In this document: positions 1 to 14,300 of the stretch, piece after piece
Layout of the letters: each line of letters opens with the position of its first letter
Numbering within the stretch: the first letter of the stretch is position 1
From: Dendrolimus kikuchii
Lineage: Eukaryota > Arthropoda > Insecta > Lepidoptera > Lasiocampidae
DNA: 64,000 bases
NCBI GenBank assembly: GCA_019925095.2
Contig: CM034389.1
Coordinates: 21,749,435-21,813,434, forward strand
Direction: 5' to 3'
Made by a program: the position numbers and the translations under genes
Notes under the pieces: model-generated
Told to the model about the DNA's origin: nothing
Database searches by the model: none
Seen by the model: only the letters and a program-made list of their open reading frames with translations

Positions 1-190
1 TAAAATTATAATAATAATAACAGTCCATAAACGTCTAACTGCTTTTCCTTCACCGTTAGCATGTGGTAATTGTAACAATATGCACAATATTAGGTTAGAA
101 AACTACCTAAGTGGTGCATGCGTTCCGGTCAGACTTCGAACCCGCGCCCTTTGAGTATGGGACGCGTGCGCTAGCCATTACGCTACCACG
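1..190 (-). repeat. tRNA-derived SINE, family A (partial)
   Basis: Read on the minus strand it has a tRNA-like head with a Pol III B box (GGGTTCGAA near 138-146) and a body containing TGCATATTGTTACAATTACC and CGGTGAAGGAAA. The same body occurs at 25858-26020. It lies in the Cda5 intron left of the first seen exon; bases 191-337 hold nothing recognisable. Confidence 0.6.
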
Positions 191-337
191 ACTTTACTTT
201 ACTTACACTTTAACTAAATTACTTTAAATTAAAATAAAGCATCTATAAAATAGACATTTCAAAATATTTATCTACATAAGTCCTTATTAGTCTATTATAT
301 AAATGTATTTAATATATATGCAAATGCTGTATTTCAG

Positions 338-618
338 CAACAACAGTTGTACGCTGAAGTGGATGACTTGCCCCCTGTAGAAGAACTGGAATCAGACAGA
401 CAGCAGCGCGTTTACAGAGGACAACCTTCAACTATTGGACAAGTTCAAAAAGACAGAGATGGCTACATTGCCCAAGTTAACCCGGGTAGAAATCTTAATT
501 CAAACATTATTCCCGCTTCGATCCCTCAACACAGCGGGAAATTTGGATCGTTCTCTTTCGGTACCCAAGTTGATGACAGGCGTACGGCTACTATTACCCC
601 AGCACCACAGACCTACAA
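338..618 (+). CDS. Cda5: Cda5 exon (first seen in window)
   Basis: Acceptor TTTCAG at 332-337 and donor GTAAGT at 619. Starts in phase 0 with [18 protein letters not shown] and ends with two bases of a codon. The translated segment is polar and Pro/Thr-rich with no recognised domain; it is part of the linker between the expected N-terminal chitin-binding domain and the catalytic domain. Because it starts in phase 0 after an intron, the gene must continue to the left of the window. Confidence 0.85.
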
Positions 619-2349
619 GTAAGTGTTATGTTAAACAAAAAAAGACGAAATATGCAGTAGTAAAAGAGTATGTAAGGGTAGGGTAAGACACGGAACAATA
701 AATATAAATCTGACGTGACTAATGTCATATCAAGGATTTAAATGACGTATATAAAAGTAGTTTAATTTAGTTTTTAACAAACTTCTCATACCGTTTCATT
801 GAATTGGTTGGTTTATCACATTTAAATTATACTGTCTCATGTTGTAGAATAACTTGACTTTATTATTCTTAAGTGATTATTGACTTTTAGTGACTGTTTC
901 TAAAATTAATAGACATTGTCGTTTTCAGTGCAGACAGTGACAATGACTCTTTTGCTGACAGACTTTTGGACATTGAGACCAATGAGATAAATGTTAATGA
1001 CATTACTGTTAAACCTCCTACTAGAGGCAAAAGGGATGTGACTGATACTAAAGTAGCTAATAATGCTACTAAAGCTAACGAAACTGAAGAAATATCTAAA
1101 AGGAGTGACAGCGATGATGAATTCCAATACTATGAGGCAGATCATGAAAATTTAAACATCGATGACGATTTTATTAGTTTAGATGACACAGAAAGAGGAA
1201 AAAGACAAGTGGGATTTTTCCTTAGAAATGGGTACAAAACCCCTACAAAAAACTGGGCATTTACTAAACCTGTAAAAGTACTAGGCATTCAACAACAAAG
1301 TTATAATCAAAATACACAAACCAACAGATACCAGCCTGTTCACAATAATGGTCTCAGTAACTATGAAGTTAGTCGAAGACCAATTAGATATGAAAATAAC
1401 TACTATACTACGGCCAATCCGTTTTTAGTGTATCAAACTAATGATCAGTCGCAAAGATTTAAACCTAGCCTACCAGATCCATATCAAAAAAGTCAGATTA
1501 TAACTAAAAGTCCTCCAATTTCCTCTTTAAATAACAACGAAAACTCTTACTTATCTCTAGGTGGAATTATATATAACAATTCCCCAAAGCCAAATTTCAA
1601 GTATTCTTCACAAATTATTTCATCTACAAGTCGCCCCATATCTTTTCCGGATTCTTCTTTACTTCCTAGTACAGTTGTGACTGGACGGCCCTTGCCAAAT
1701 CCTACTTCACCACGAAACCAGGATCAATATAAACAACAAGATAACGGAAATGGGCAACAGTTGGGACTTCCTTCGCCCACACGTAATACAAATTTTAAGG
1801 AGAATATAAGACGACCTTCTTCCAATAACCAAGACTATGAGGAGGATGAAGCACAGTCTAACGAGGACGAAAGTTCTTCAGAGGAAGACGAACATCCATT
1901 TCCGGAACCCCCTTATGAATTCACTAATCCTAGAAATAAGTATACTAATATAGAGAATCCTTTTGCCAACCCTAATTTTGATTTTGATGCTTATTTATCA
2001 AAAATTAGTAATGGGCAATATAGTACTACTTTAAGGCCAAAACATCTTCAAGGCGGTCAAATTAAAAATATTAAGCAGGCGGTAGAAATATCAACTACGT
2101 CAGCATTAGGTACTGGTTATAGTTCAACATTGAATTATGAGGGAGTCAGTTCACCCAAACCATTCACGCTATCTAGTGGTTTTAGCACAGCATTTCCTAT
2201 TGAAAGCAGTACTAGAACTATATCTGGAGCACAGCAGTATCATTCAGAGAATATTCAAAAACCACCACATCCTTCACAGCAAACATATTTACAATCCTAC
2301 CAGCAAAAACAGCAACAGGTTCAGCATCAACAACAGCAGCAACTTTACC

Positions 2350-2383
<34 letters not shown>

Positions 2384-5300
2384 GCAGCAGCAACAACAAC
2401 AACGACAACAACAACAACAGCAACAGCAGCAGCAACAACAAAAACAACAACAACAACATCGACAGCAGCAACAACAAGCATCAACTGCGAATGTTTTCAA
2501 TCAAACTCCTCAGCAAAGTGCAGATATATCATCACAGCCCGGGCGGCTGAAATTGAATCCTCCTAATTTTAAAGATGATCGTCAGCTGCCTATAACGTAC
2601 AGTTTTACTAACCCTATAGATACATATTTGAGACAAAATAATAATCAATATCAAGAAAACCAGCACAACAAGCAATTTTTCGCTACTCAAAAGCCGTACA
2701 CTCAACACATCGCAACGGGTTTGCCTGTATTAGTAACATCGCCAAAACAACAGCGAGTAATAAGTTCTGAAAACTATGATTATTCAAAAACTAGTACACA
2801 GTGGCCACTAATAAATATTCAACAAACATCCTCTAAACCTTTAACAACAATAGCAAACGAACAATTAACAGCTCTGCAACAATATTGGAAAAATCCGTCT
2901 ACGGTAAATCCGTATTCCGTACAAACTGTTACTTTCAAACCAACTGCAACGACAAACATGGCTAACCTAAAAAAACTATTTGCTCAAGCAATTAAATCTT
3001 CAACAAAATCGCCTTTGAAAAATTATAATAGCTATGTAAATATACCTTCTACCACACAGACCCCGTTAAAACGCAGACCAATTCCTAAGCCTTCACCTGA
3101 AATGAATGATTACTATTATGATGATGATGAAGATCAATATTATCATGAACCCCCTGTAAAATCAAAATATATGCCCAGCTCCGAAGTTATGCCTAAAAGA
3201 CCTCCAATGGCGCAAAACTATCAGGAATATGAAGATAGCTATGAAGATTCTGAAGAGCAAACTGTTAATATTAAACCCAATGTTGTTACTCGTCACCCAC
3301 CTAATTATAATACATATCAAGTAGACACATCTACTAAATTTACAAATAGTATATCAGCGGTAACCAAAGCTCCACTTAAGGAGCAGAATAGAATTGAAAA
3401 TAATAAAATTCCAGTACCGGTATTGTATAACGTTCCTTCACCAACACCAAATATATTGATTCGACCTGAAGTGTCAAACTATGAAGTCATTCATCATGCT
3501 CCTCGAAACAGAACAGCACATTTAAGAAAACCAATTCATTTAGACATGGGTCCCCATACTGATAAACCACCCAGATATCTGAATCAAACCACACTCAGGC
3601 CTTATACAGTTAGACATAGACTAGCTAAGCCGACCGCTGTTCAAGAGCCACTCGATCAAAAAGAGGAAAAACAAAACAGAGGACGAATTAAACATCCAAA
3701 CTTAGTGGCTCAATTAAAATCTACTACTCCTCATGATAGTCATAACCAAGAGACTCGTTACACTAAAACAAAACATGATGATAAGACAAACAGGTAATAA
3801 AAAGCACCAACAACATTCATACTTCAACCTATCGCAAAATTAGAATTCCCTTCTTGGCACTTCACTAACGCATTATCTAACCAAATTCTTCTTTTTTCTG
3901 TTGTTTGTGTCGCACTTGTTCGTATACTGGAAAGCTGCTCAAAGTTAGAAGATGAACTTACATAAGGATTTTTAATTCGATTGTTTTATAATTTTGACGC
4001 TATAATAAAGACAAATCAAACGCTGACAGTATGGACTTTGACAGTATACTGACTTATTACACAAGCTTTGTAAATAGGCGACTTGATTATGTTTAATCGA
4101 ACTCGTTAATTTCTATTTTATTTTTAGCCTGGAACCTACTGAAAGTGTGACACCTGTCTCTTATTCGACAAATGCTCGTCCTAAGATGTTATACAACGGA
4201 TCACAAAACTACAATCCTGATCAATACGACCCATACTATGCTGTGTACGACGAAGATGGTGAATTGTATAAGGATACAGGTAATTGTTAAGTCTTAAATT
4301 CTGCATGATTACATTACGATTTACCTTTGTTATCAGTTTACAAATAAAGATAAAGAACTTTAGATTTTCTTTGCAATGCAATAATATTCGTACATAATAA
4401 TTCCTCTGACATGGAAGAAAAGTACTAGCAATGACAATCATCAAGTAAAAAACGATAATATGAGAGTGTCACATAAATCCCATGTTTCTAGAGTAGATTA
4501 GAGGACATGTCGAGCCAGTCTTATTTCGCATCTTAATGTAAACATCACCACTCAACTATGTTTTATTTCAAAAACAAATAGAACAAAGCAAACAAAAATT
4601 GAAAGAATAAAGCTAAGAACAAGCTTCTTTTCAGTTTTATATTTAAACTAGAGTTTACCCCGCGGCTCCGCCGCGCGTCAAACTCTAGTGCGTACCTCTT
4701 GTTTTAAGAGCAGGCGTTAATACAGGATATATTGTATTGTATTTTTATGTTGGTGCTATTTGCCCTCGGAAGATTTACTTCATTTTATATCGCAAACTAT
4801 CCCGTCTACCGGGATGAATAGTATCTATATCCATTTTCGGTATTCAGACAGACAGATCGAGTGAAAGTCGCATTTTTTTAAAGATTATGAATTTTTATAT
4901 CTATAAACTTGATAAATGATTGGTCCCCGATACAAACTTTAATAATAAAAAATAATAAAACTAGAGCGGGTTGAAATATGGTATTTCAACCCGTTCTAGT
5001 TTTATTTATATAACTAAATATTGTGTAAACTACACAAACGACTAAAACTACCAAACGTACTAAAACTGCCGAAACTACCAAATCTATCAACCAAAACTAC
5101 CAAATGCACCAACCAAAACTACCACAACTACCTAAACTGCCACAATTACCAAATCTACAAACCAAAACTACCACAATTTTCAAAACTACCACAACTACCA
5201 ACTCTACCGAAACTACCAAATCTACAAAACAAAACTACCACAACTACCAAAATAACCGAATCTACCAAAACTACCACAACTACCATAACTACTATATCTA

Positions 5301-8300
5301 CAAACCAAAACTACCACAACTACCAATACTACCACTACTACCAAAACTACCACAACTACCGAAACTACCAAATCTACAAAACAAAACTACCACAACTACC
5401 AAAACTACTACAGCTACCAAAACTACCACAACTACCAAAACTACTACAGCTACCAAAACTACCACAACTACCAAAACTACCACAACTACCACAACTACCA
5501 AAACTACCAAAACTACCAAAACTACCACAACTACCAAAACTACCACAACTACCAAAACAACCGAAACTACCAAAACTACCGGCATAAACTACCGAAAATA
5601 GCATACTACCAACCAAAACTACCACAACTACCAAACAAAACTACCTAAACGACCAAATTGACCAAAATAAACAAAAGGACGAAAATGCCAAACCACAAAT
5701 AAACCTATCCTAGTTTCTGGGATAAACTTTACATAAATCTATCCCAGTATCCGGGATGAAAAGTATCCCTTGGCCACCCTCGGTATTCAAATTACATATG
5801 TACCGAGTATCAGCCAAATCGGTCCAATAGTATTTCCATAAAAGGATAACAAACAGAGAGACAAATATACTTTTATCCCGGAAACTATCCCATTTTCCGG
5901 GATAAAAAGTATCCTATGTTCATTCTCGGCATCGAAAATATATATATACTGAGTTTCAGCCAAATCGGTCCAGTAGTTTTTCCGTGAAAACGGAACAGAC
6001 AGACAGACAGACAGAGTTACTTTCGCATTTATAATATTAATAGGGATAGGGATTTCTATATAAATTATAAAAGTGAAAAGAAGCTTATTATCAATCACAT
6101 CACAACTAACTCAATAAGTCTTTATAATTATTTATAATTATAACGAATCGACATTATAATTAAAATTAGACTGACATTTAGATAAAGTGGTTCTAACAAG
6201 CAGGGAATTATTTAAATTACTGAAATTGTCATTTTTAAGATTCTACTTTCATGTCTCTACTAATTTGTAATGGGTTTGTATTATTTGGTGTATGTTTCAG
6301 TTACATGTCACAAACTTATTAAATCACGATTGTGTTACACATTATTTACTTTAATTTAACTTGTTATTACGATCTGACTGTTAAAGCACATTACTGTTAT
6401 TAATATATAAACAAAACACTAGTTTTACATATAAGTACTCGTATTTAAAAAAAATCTTGTCTAAATATAGGCACCACTTACACCAGATTAGCCGAGAATA
6501 ACCTTTAAGTTAAATTGCTTTGATGAATTTGCTTCCAGCGATAGACTGTGTATTTGTTTTGTCTAAAAATGTTGTAACTGCTACTGTAGAGCAATATTTA
6601 TATATACGTATATGTTAGTAAATTTAAATATCACTGTCATATTTATTTTTGAATTAAATATGATAAATCTGTATAGTCACCCCTAAGCATGTATCCAATA
6701 ACTTACTAACGGGTGGTCGGCACCGGTGTTGGCAGAATATGATGTGCAGCAATATAATACGGCATCGCTCCGTCCGGCAGTCCAGCAAACGTACCGAGGA
6801 ACGCCGCCACCTGCTCGCAGACCCGTCGAAACCTATACTCCGAGACCATCTCCCGACGACTACGATGATGCCCTTATTCAAGGACAGGTACGATTATTCA
6901 TGTGTCACTGGCAAATTTTATTTTATGAACATCTGTACATAGTTTTTTTTTAATTTTTATTGCAGGAGTTCAGCAGACAGGCAGACGGCCCACTCGATGG
7001 AAAGCGGTTACCATCGCCTATGGACATTTGCAACACCAAAGGCTACAAATGCGCTGCTGCTCTCTTAAGGGAGACTGGAACCTGGTCACTAATGCCTTAA
7101 CACAACTCAAGGTTGTTATGGCGACATGCTTTAGACCAGGGGTGGTAGCCATCCAGTCGGGCAAATGCCCTACCACCTGGCTGTGGGTTGTTTAGTCGCC
7201 TCTTACGACAGGCCGCCCGGCCGCAGGAAATTGTATTCTTTCTCCGTTCCTGCACGGATAGATAGATAGTTCGCATAGGATTTGGACTTTAGATTGAAAT
7301 CTTATTTGAAGCCTGCCAGATATTGAAATGAACATTCACGAAAATTTAGTTATATCAGTTTTTATAAAATTATCATTGAAATCCAAGAAGCGATCACGAT
7401 CGACATAAACTTTCAAAACAGCACAGACAAAATTTCTAATTAAACAGGCACTGTATTCGTAGACAGATTTTGCTTCAAATTTGGCATTAAATTTTATTTT
7501 GAGATTACAGACACATATATCAATTGTAAGTAATTGAACTTTGAATAAGTGAAGTGGATTTATGTTAAGTAATATTCAGCTTTTGCCTAAGAGTGTTTGG
7601 AACAGATAGCATGTTCAAAGGATGCCCTATCAAAGACACATTTGTATTTGTCTGATAAAGCATACGTGAAGTGATTTCGGATCCTCAACCGTCTATGGTT
7701 ACACTCTCATTTTAATGTTAATGGTATTGCCACCGAAATTTATTTTCAATATCTCTCTGATGGTCCTTAACAATCTTAAATTATTACATAGAAAGATAGC
7801 TAATAAAGTACAACATCACTTTTCTTAAGTATTCAAGCGTGATTCAAGCCACAACTAACCGGAATATCGTAATCGTTACAAGCATGATCTATGATAATAA
7901 GTAGGCAATATTAATCAAATAAGAACAAAAATATGCTTTTAATCTACAACAATCTTCTAGAGTATTCTTCTAGAGGAAAGAGCAGAAATATAAAAAAGTA
8001 CTTCCGTTTTCTTTACCCAATCCTGTAGTCGAATAGCGTTACGTAGATTTTGCAGGCGAGACGGTAGCTCCTAGTATTTCTTAGACATATCTATATTATT
8101 AATAATAACATTAAATGCTTTTAAAGTGATATAAAAATGGGGAAAAAGAATAATATTTATAAATTTAATATAATATTTATTGGCTATGTCTGATACGAGT
8201 GTTGTGTTTTTAACCGACTTCCAAAAGAAAGAGGTTCTCAATTCGACTGTACTTTTTTTGTATGTTGATAACGCGATTTCTCCGACAATTGCGAACCGAT

Positions 8301-11300
8301 TTTCAATTTTTTTTTTCTTTATTCAAAAGATTATACTTCTGAGGTGGTTCCATTGCCAACAAGTCAGGATCTGATGAGGGATCCCGGGAAAATTGAGAGC
8401 AACCCTCGTGTAAGAGGGCGTCTACACTCTTGGAAAAGCAAAACTTGTATACGCGTGCCTGTAACACAATTTGTACAGGCGCTTTGATTATTATTTCTAA
8501 AACTATTCAAGCAACTAAAATGTAGAAAATATTTTTTTAAAACAAAACCGACTTCAAAAATCAACAAAATTGCAAAATGCATTGACGTCAGGATGTTATA
8601 GAAAATATTATTTTTTGCTTTTTAAAATCGATTTTTTATATAAAAAAATCCTACTATTCCTATACAATAGTAAAATTAAATAAAAAATTACTTTTCTTAA
8701 AATATTATTTGTTTTAACACTCTTTCGCCTTATGTTATGATATTATATATGATTTCAATTAAAATATTATATAATTGAAACGGTTATGTTTCAGATAAAC
8801 AGCAATCAAAATCAATACCAATCAGCCATTCGTCATTCTACAAGGTAACTTTAATTTCTTCGGTTCTTTCATTAGTAATTAAGCATTGTTTTAAGTAGAA
8901 GCTGAGTAAAGCAATGAGTAAATGCAGCAAAATTATTAACAAAAAAATATTGCGTGCTTAGGGGCGAAGGGAATGAATTGGGATATGATCATAATCCCAG
9001 CAGCGTGAGGACGACTTTGTACGAAGCTACTTCCTTGAGCACAACTCCTCCTACGACTAGCACGAGCACAACCACAACAACAACTACTACTACTACTACT
9101 ACACAACGTCCTACCACTGCACCTTACACTGAAGCTATGATCCCATCTCGATATACTTCAAGGTACTACAAAAGAAAATTTACAATATATTTCTCATCAT
9201 CGCTTCACTCATTTAATCAGAGACCATCATCATTTTTTCTATTTTTCATTCATTTAATTTTCATATTAATTTCATCTTCCATGTACAACCTTTAAATTGA
9301 TTTAATTGCTAACATTGTTTTACTAATTTTATTAACTATGGTATCAGTTTTAAGGTTGTGCATCATCTTAATATAGGTACTTAAAATATAGTCAAATCTT
9401 AATTTCGTGCTTGAGATATTTATTTAATTATCAAATATATGTAGGCTTTTGTGGTATCTTTAGAATTTCCTATAAAAATCTGTACGTCTTTTTTAACCAT
9501 TTTTCCGTTTCCACTAACTATAAAACGTCTACTGCCATCAAGTGCATCATAAAATTTATATAAGTAGTAAATTTATTAGAGCTTCAATTAGAAATATGTT
9601 TTTTGCTTTGTATTTGACAGATCATCCACAGATGAAAGTCCTAGTTCCCATCCCGAGTCCTCCTCAAATAATGGTTCTTCAAACGCGTCAAACCTACCAT
9701 TTCCTACTACACCTTCTGCTATAAATGTATCCTCGATAGCTAAACCTTTTGAAAAGACTGGTAACTTGCACGGATTTAAAGAGACTGTAACAACGACAGA
9801 GCTACCGACTTATAGACGGTCTTTTGTGACTAACAATAACAAACAACATGTCGAGGTGACGAGTGTAACTCCTAATAGGGGCAAGAAAAAGGTTTTGTCA
9901 CTAACTACGGGCTTTTCGATTAGGAGAAATACAAATAATACCAATAACCCTTATACGTTGACTGTGTTAACACGTCCTTTTGATGAATATACTAAATTAA
10001 TAAAGTCTGAAGTTTCGGATAGTAAAGAAAAGGCAAGTAGGTATTATTATGACACAAGTAGTGATAGTGTTGAAGAGCCTGTGGAAATAAAACCTCGGGA
10101 CAGATATCCTAGTTCAACTCAACGGCCTTTACGTAGAAATGACGCGTTTCCTACTGAAATAGAGGATTATGATATTCCAATTTATGTAAGGCCCACGACT
10201 AGAATTAGAAGTACATCATCTAAAACACCTTTTACTATAAGCACTTCCGCGTCTACATCTTCATCATCTACTGAATACACTAAATATTACATAAAAACCA
10301 CTAGCAGCCGTCCAACACACTTTACACGTGATAAGATTGGACAAATTGAACCCACATTGAATTCAATAAGTACTGAAGCATTAATTAACAAAAATTTGAA
10401 AAACGTACAATTAGACGAATCATTAAATAAGTCATTTAGTGTTAGTGAAGAACCAATTAAATACCAGCAAAATGATAGACGGCGAAACTTTTGGGATGAA
10501 CCCATTGTATCACCATATAAATCACTGGACAATATAAGAAATATTTACAGTGATAATGCAGATACATACCAGGATTATACATCAAGTACATCATCATCAA
10601 CAACACAATTTACTACAACCACTCAGTCTACCACAACAAGTACTGCACCAGTACCTAGGTTAGTTACAAAACAGATTCCCAAAAGAAATCAAAACTTTCG
10701 TTCAAAATCCTCATATTACAGCTATCATATTGAAGATGAAGTAGTTCCCGATGAAACAACCGAAATAATCAACGGCAAGGTTGGAAATGTAATTCGAGCT
10801 TTTATAAATAATTTTGTTAGTACACCAGTGCCCCGGCTAATCGAGGAAATTTCGAGCACTACTTTTAAATCAACTACACCTTTGAAGAAATCCGAAGAAA
10901 AAGTCATAAACATTGGTTTTCAAAAGAAACCTGTTAAATATATCGATATAAAACCTTCTCATAAAAGCGTGAAAAGACTTCAAATAATCACAGAGCCTTC
11001 CTTAAATAAACAAATCAATCCTAGTCCAGACACAATGACTATTACTAATAATTTGGATGTAGTCAACAATGAAATATCAACTACAACGCCTACAATGACC
11101 ACAATGAGTAGTTCTACACCATATATGTTTACAAACCCACCTACTCAACCTATGAAAATTGAAAGCTTTACAACCAACATTCCTCATACTTCAAGTAACA
11201 GGTCATACCAATCCAGGTATAATACTTTGATAACAAATAAATCTGATCTCGAGAGTTCACGCAAATTTCAACACATTATTAACGAAGAACCAAGTTCTCT

Positions 11301-14300
11301 TACCGAAATTACACGTAGTATGAATAATGACCAGGTTCTTCCAACTCGCGCAATCGTTGAAGTTACTAATTCAACAGATACTGAATGGCATAAACCAGCT
11401 AGTGAAATAATAAATGAGATTGCATCTACTACTAGTACAACAAAAGCAACGTCAACGATAATAATCGAGCCGACATCGACAACGACATCGACGACGACAA
11501 CGACAAAAAGTATCTCCTTCCCCACTCGAGCATCTCGTGTCAATGCCGCCATAAAGTTAGCTGCGACAAACCCTGGAAGTGGGCGCAGGAGTTACCAATC
11601 GTCGTCCAAATGCTCATCAGACAACAGTCTGCAAGCGAATCCAAAATGCAACGAAATCAAATACCAGAGGTACTTTACTCGCCGGCCAGTAGTCTAAGCC
11701 TGACGTTCACACATTACTTATTGAAGGTGGAGGCTTCGTGTTTAAAAGTCCTCATTTTCCTCGCGAAGTAACTAGCATGGATTATAACTTCTCCTCGAAC
11801 ATTAATGGCACAACAACTAAACTCTTTCGCTTAACATTCTGTTTTCATTGGGGGACTTCATGTCGGTTGAGTTCTTTTTCTGAATTGTTAACTCCTGACG
11901 CGACCTGTTCCATTTCCTGCATAGCATACTTAGTATGCCTAGCATTTCAATATTTATTTTTTATAAGTCGTACCTGCCTGTATAAAAGTTCCTCAATGTA
12001 GTTGTAAATTTGTAGTAGCACTCCTCATTGCAATTCATATTTTGTTTTAAGAGCACTTAGGCACCATTAGTGTACCAAAATGTTTAGAGTTTTTGGTATT
12101 CTATTTTTGCATGAACTAATTAATTATAATTTGTATTAATTTCATTGATATTTGTAAAAAAATTGTTACTGTATTTTTTGTCAGTTTTAAGGTGAATAAT
12201 TGTAATAAAGTACGCTATTTATTAATAATAACCATGTCGAAAGTTAATTTGAGTATCAGAGCGCTTATATTCTAAATTCACGCTTACTAATTAAACTATA
12301 CTCTATCAAACATTTCACTAAAGTTTTTCTATTTTTACAGGCCCACGAGCACTCGCGGTCGCGGTTCCGCTCATTACTCTTCCCAGACTGGCACTGATAC
12401 ACAGCCTCAACCAATTCCCAACAGAGGAACACCACCAACGTTAGAACCAACACTATACATAGTCACGCTTTTAGTAGATCGTTATAATTTGCTGAAATCC
12501 ATTTTCAATTTAAGTCTTCACATTTCATTTGAATTGATATTGGCACTTAAATGATTATGTACTCACCACCACATTCGGAGACAGTAGTTTATAAAATAAT
12601 TGAACTGGTACTTCAAATAATTTATCAGTGGTAAAATAAAATTTTAATTATGCTGTTCATGACGATTGAATATTGTTTCTATCTAACATTCTCTGAATGC
12701 GGTGGCAATGACTGCTCAAATACGCCATATTTCTACGAAATATTCCAAATTTACATGCTGAACCTATACAATTGTACTATTTGTCCTAATGGAACTTATT
12801 CAATCCAAGATTAAAAATTATGTTAAAGTGTAGCTGAGATGTTTAAAGAGGGATTTAAACATTTTGATCTTATTAATATTGAGTTAGAGTACTTTTTCAG
12901 GCTTCTTTAAGAACCTCATACTCTTTTAATACTTACTCAATATGAATAAGACCGTTAAGCTGTACTTCACGTCTTATTTTAATAACGGGTTAGAATGTTG
13001 GAGTTTGTGTACCGCTTAGTAAGTTTTTATGACCTAATGTGAGTATTGTAGTAATTAATACATCGAGTCTACCGCCATTCTATTGTAAGCGACATTCGGA
13101 TCTAAGTATATTTTTTGTTCTAAAAAGTATTTTAAACTATGATTTTGTTTCAAGACTTTCAGTTTTTGATCCATTAGGGTTTAATCTAACTAAAACTGAA
13201 AGTCTTATAACAAAATAATAGTTTAAAATATCTTTTTCAGCAAAAAATACACGTAAGTCGAAATGTCGCTTACGACAAAATGGTGGTAAAGGCTCGACAT
13301 GCTGAAGATAAAGAATAACAACACGAGGAAATATGAATATTAACCGTATTGATATTTTAAACCTACCAATCTGTCTTGGATTAGCGGATGCATCTTCCAT
13401 TCCCCTAAAAACGAGGAGGCTTGAGCCCATCCATGAAACCTTTATGGTCTGAGGTTAGGTATAAGAGTTTAATAAAACACAACTCATCCATATCATCATT
13501 ACACTGTACATTGTTTACAAATTCGAATCAAATTTTAACCTAAGTTTTTTGGAGCAGTCGCAGTCGACCAACCTTGAAGCCGTCTACTGCAATCGTAACG
13601 AAGAGTTCTGAGTTTGTGGACATCTATGCATACCCTCCGAGCAGGCCTGCTCCCGTATACCCGCAGCCTACCGTAGACAAGACTGCAGCTAAATGTAGAA
13701 AAGATGTATGTCTTCTGCCTGATTGCTATTGTGGTGGAAAAGACATCCCGGGTACGTTTAACGTTTTTTTTATAAGAGATAATAGAACCCTCATATTGCT
13801 TTTTTATTTTTTTACTGCGCGAGTGCAGCAGACAGGCAGACAACCCACCTGATGTAAAGCGGTTACCATCGCCTATGGACATTTATAACAACAAAGGTGC
13901 TACAAATGCGCTGCTGCTCTCTAAAGGGAGGGCGAAAACTGGCCGCTAATGCCGGAATACAACTCAAGGTTGTTATGGCGGCATAGACCTAGACCAGGGG
14001 TGGTAGCCATCCAGTCGAGCAAATATCCTACCACCTGGCTGTGGGTTGTTTTGTCGCCTCATAAGACAGGCTGCCCAGCTGCAGAAAATTGTATTCTTTG
14101 AAATTGTTTTCATGCTTTTTGAACAAGTGTCACTATCAATTAATATAGATAGTTCACTCTCAAGTAAATAATATTAAAAGTAACTGTGACTGATGGTATT
14201 TCAACAGTCATTCTGTTTTTATCTAGTTCATGATACAGTCACTTTAGCAACAAATTTTTAATATCACCTACAGTGAATATTTGCTTAATATCTAATAGAC

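Larger units (their letters stand above)
4648..6052 (-). mobile_element. Helitron-like element with internal minisatellite
   Basis: Read on the minus strand it begins A|TCCCTATCCC at 6052 and ends CTAG|T at 4648, the hallmark ends of lepidopteran Helitrons. Both flanks of the minisatellite carry related text about a CCGGGAT block (near 4796 and 5886), consistent with one element. No transposase frame is seen, so it is non-autonomous. It occupies most of the 4280-6735 Cda5 intron; bases 6053-6735 hold nothing recognised. Confidence 0.55.

Noticed and set aside
2218..2550. ORFs rich in Val/Ala, Leu or Asn overlapping the polyglutamine tract
   Set aside because: Other-frame and opposite-strand readings of CAA/CAG repeats inside a well-supported Cda5 exon.
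5021..5634. ORFs of 86-188 residues rich in Leu/Pro, Lys/Thr, Val or Gly/Ser
   Set aside because: All come from the 9/18-base minisatellite, which has almost no stop codons in any frame.
9766..11697. Intronless 643-residue gene starting near 9766
   Set aside because: The frame is open upstream to a good acceptor at 9621 and joins in phase to Cda5 exons on both sides; the start codon is not needed.
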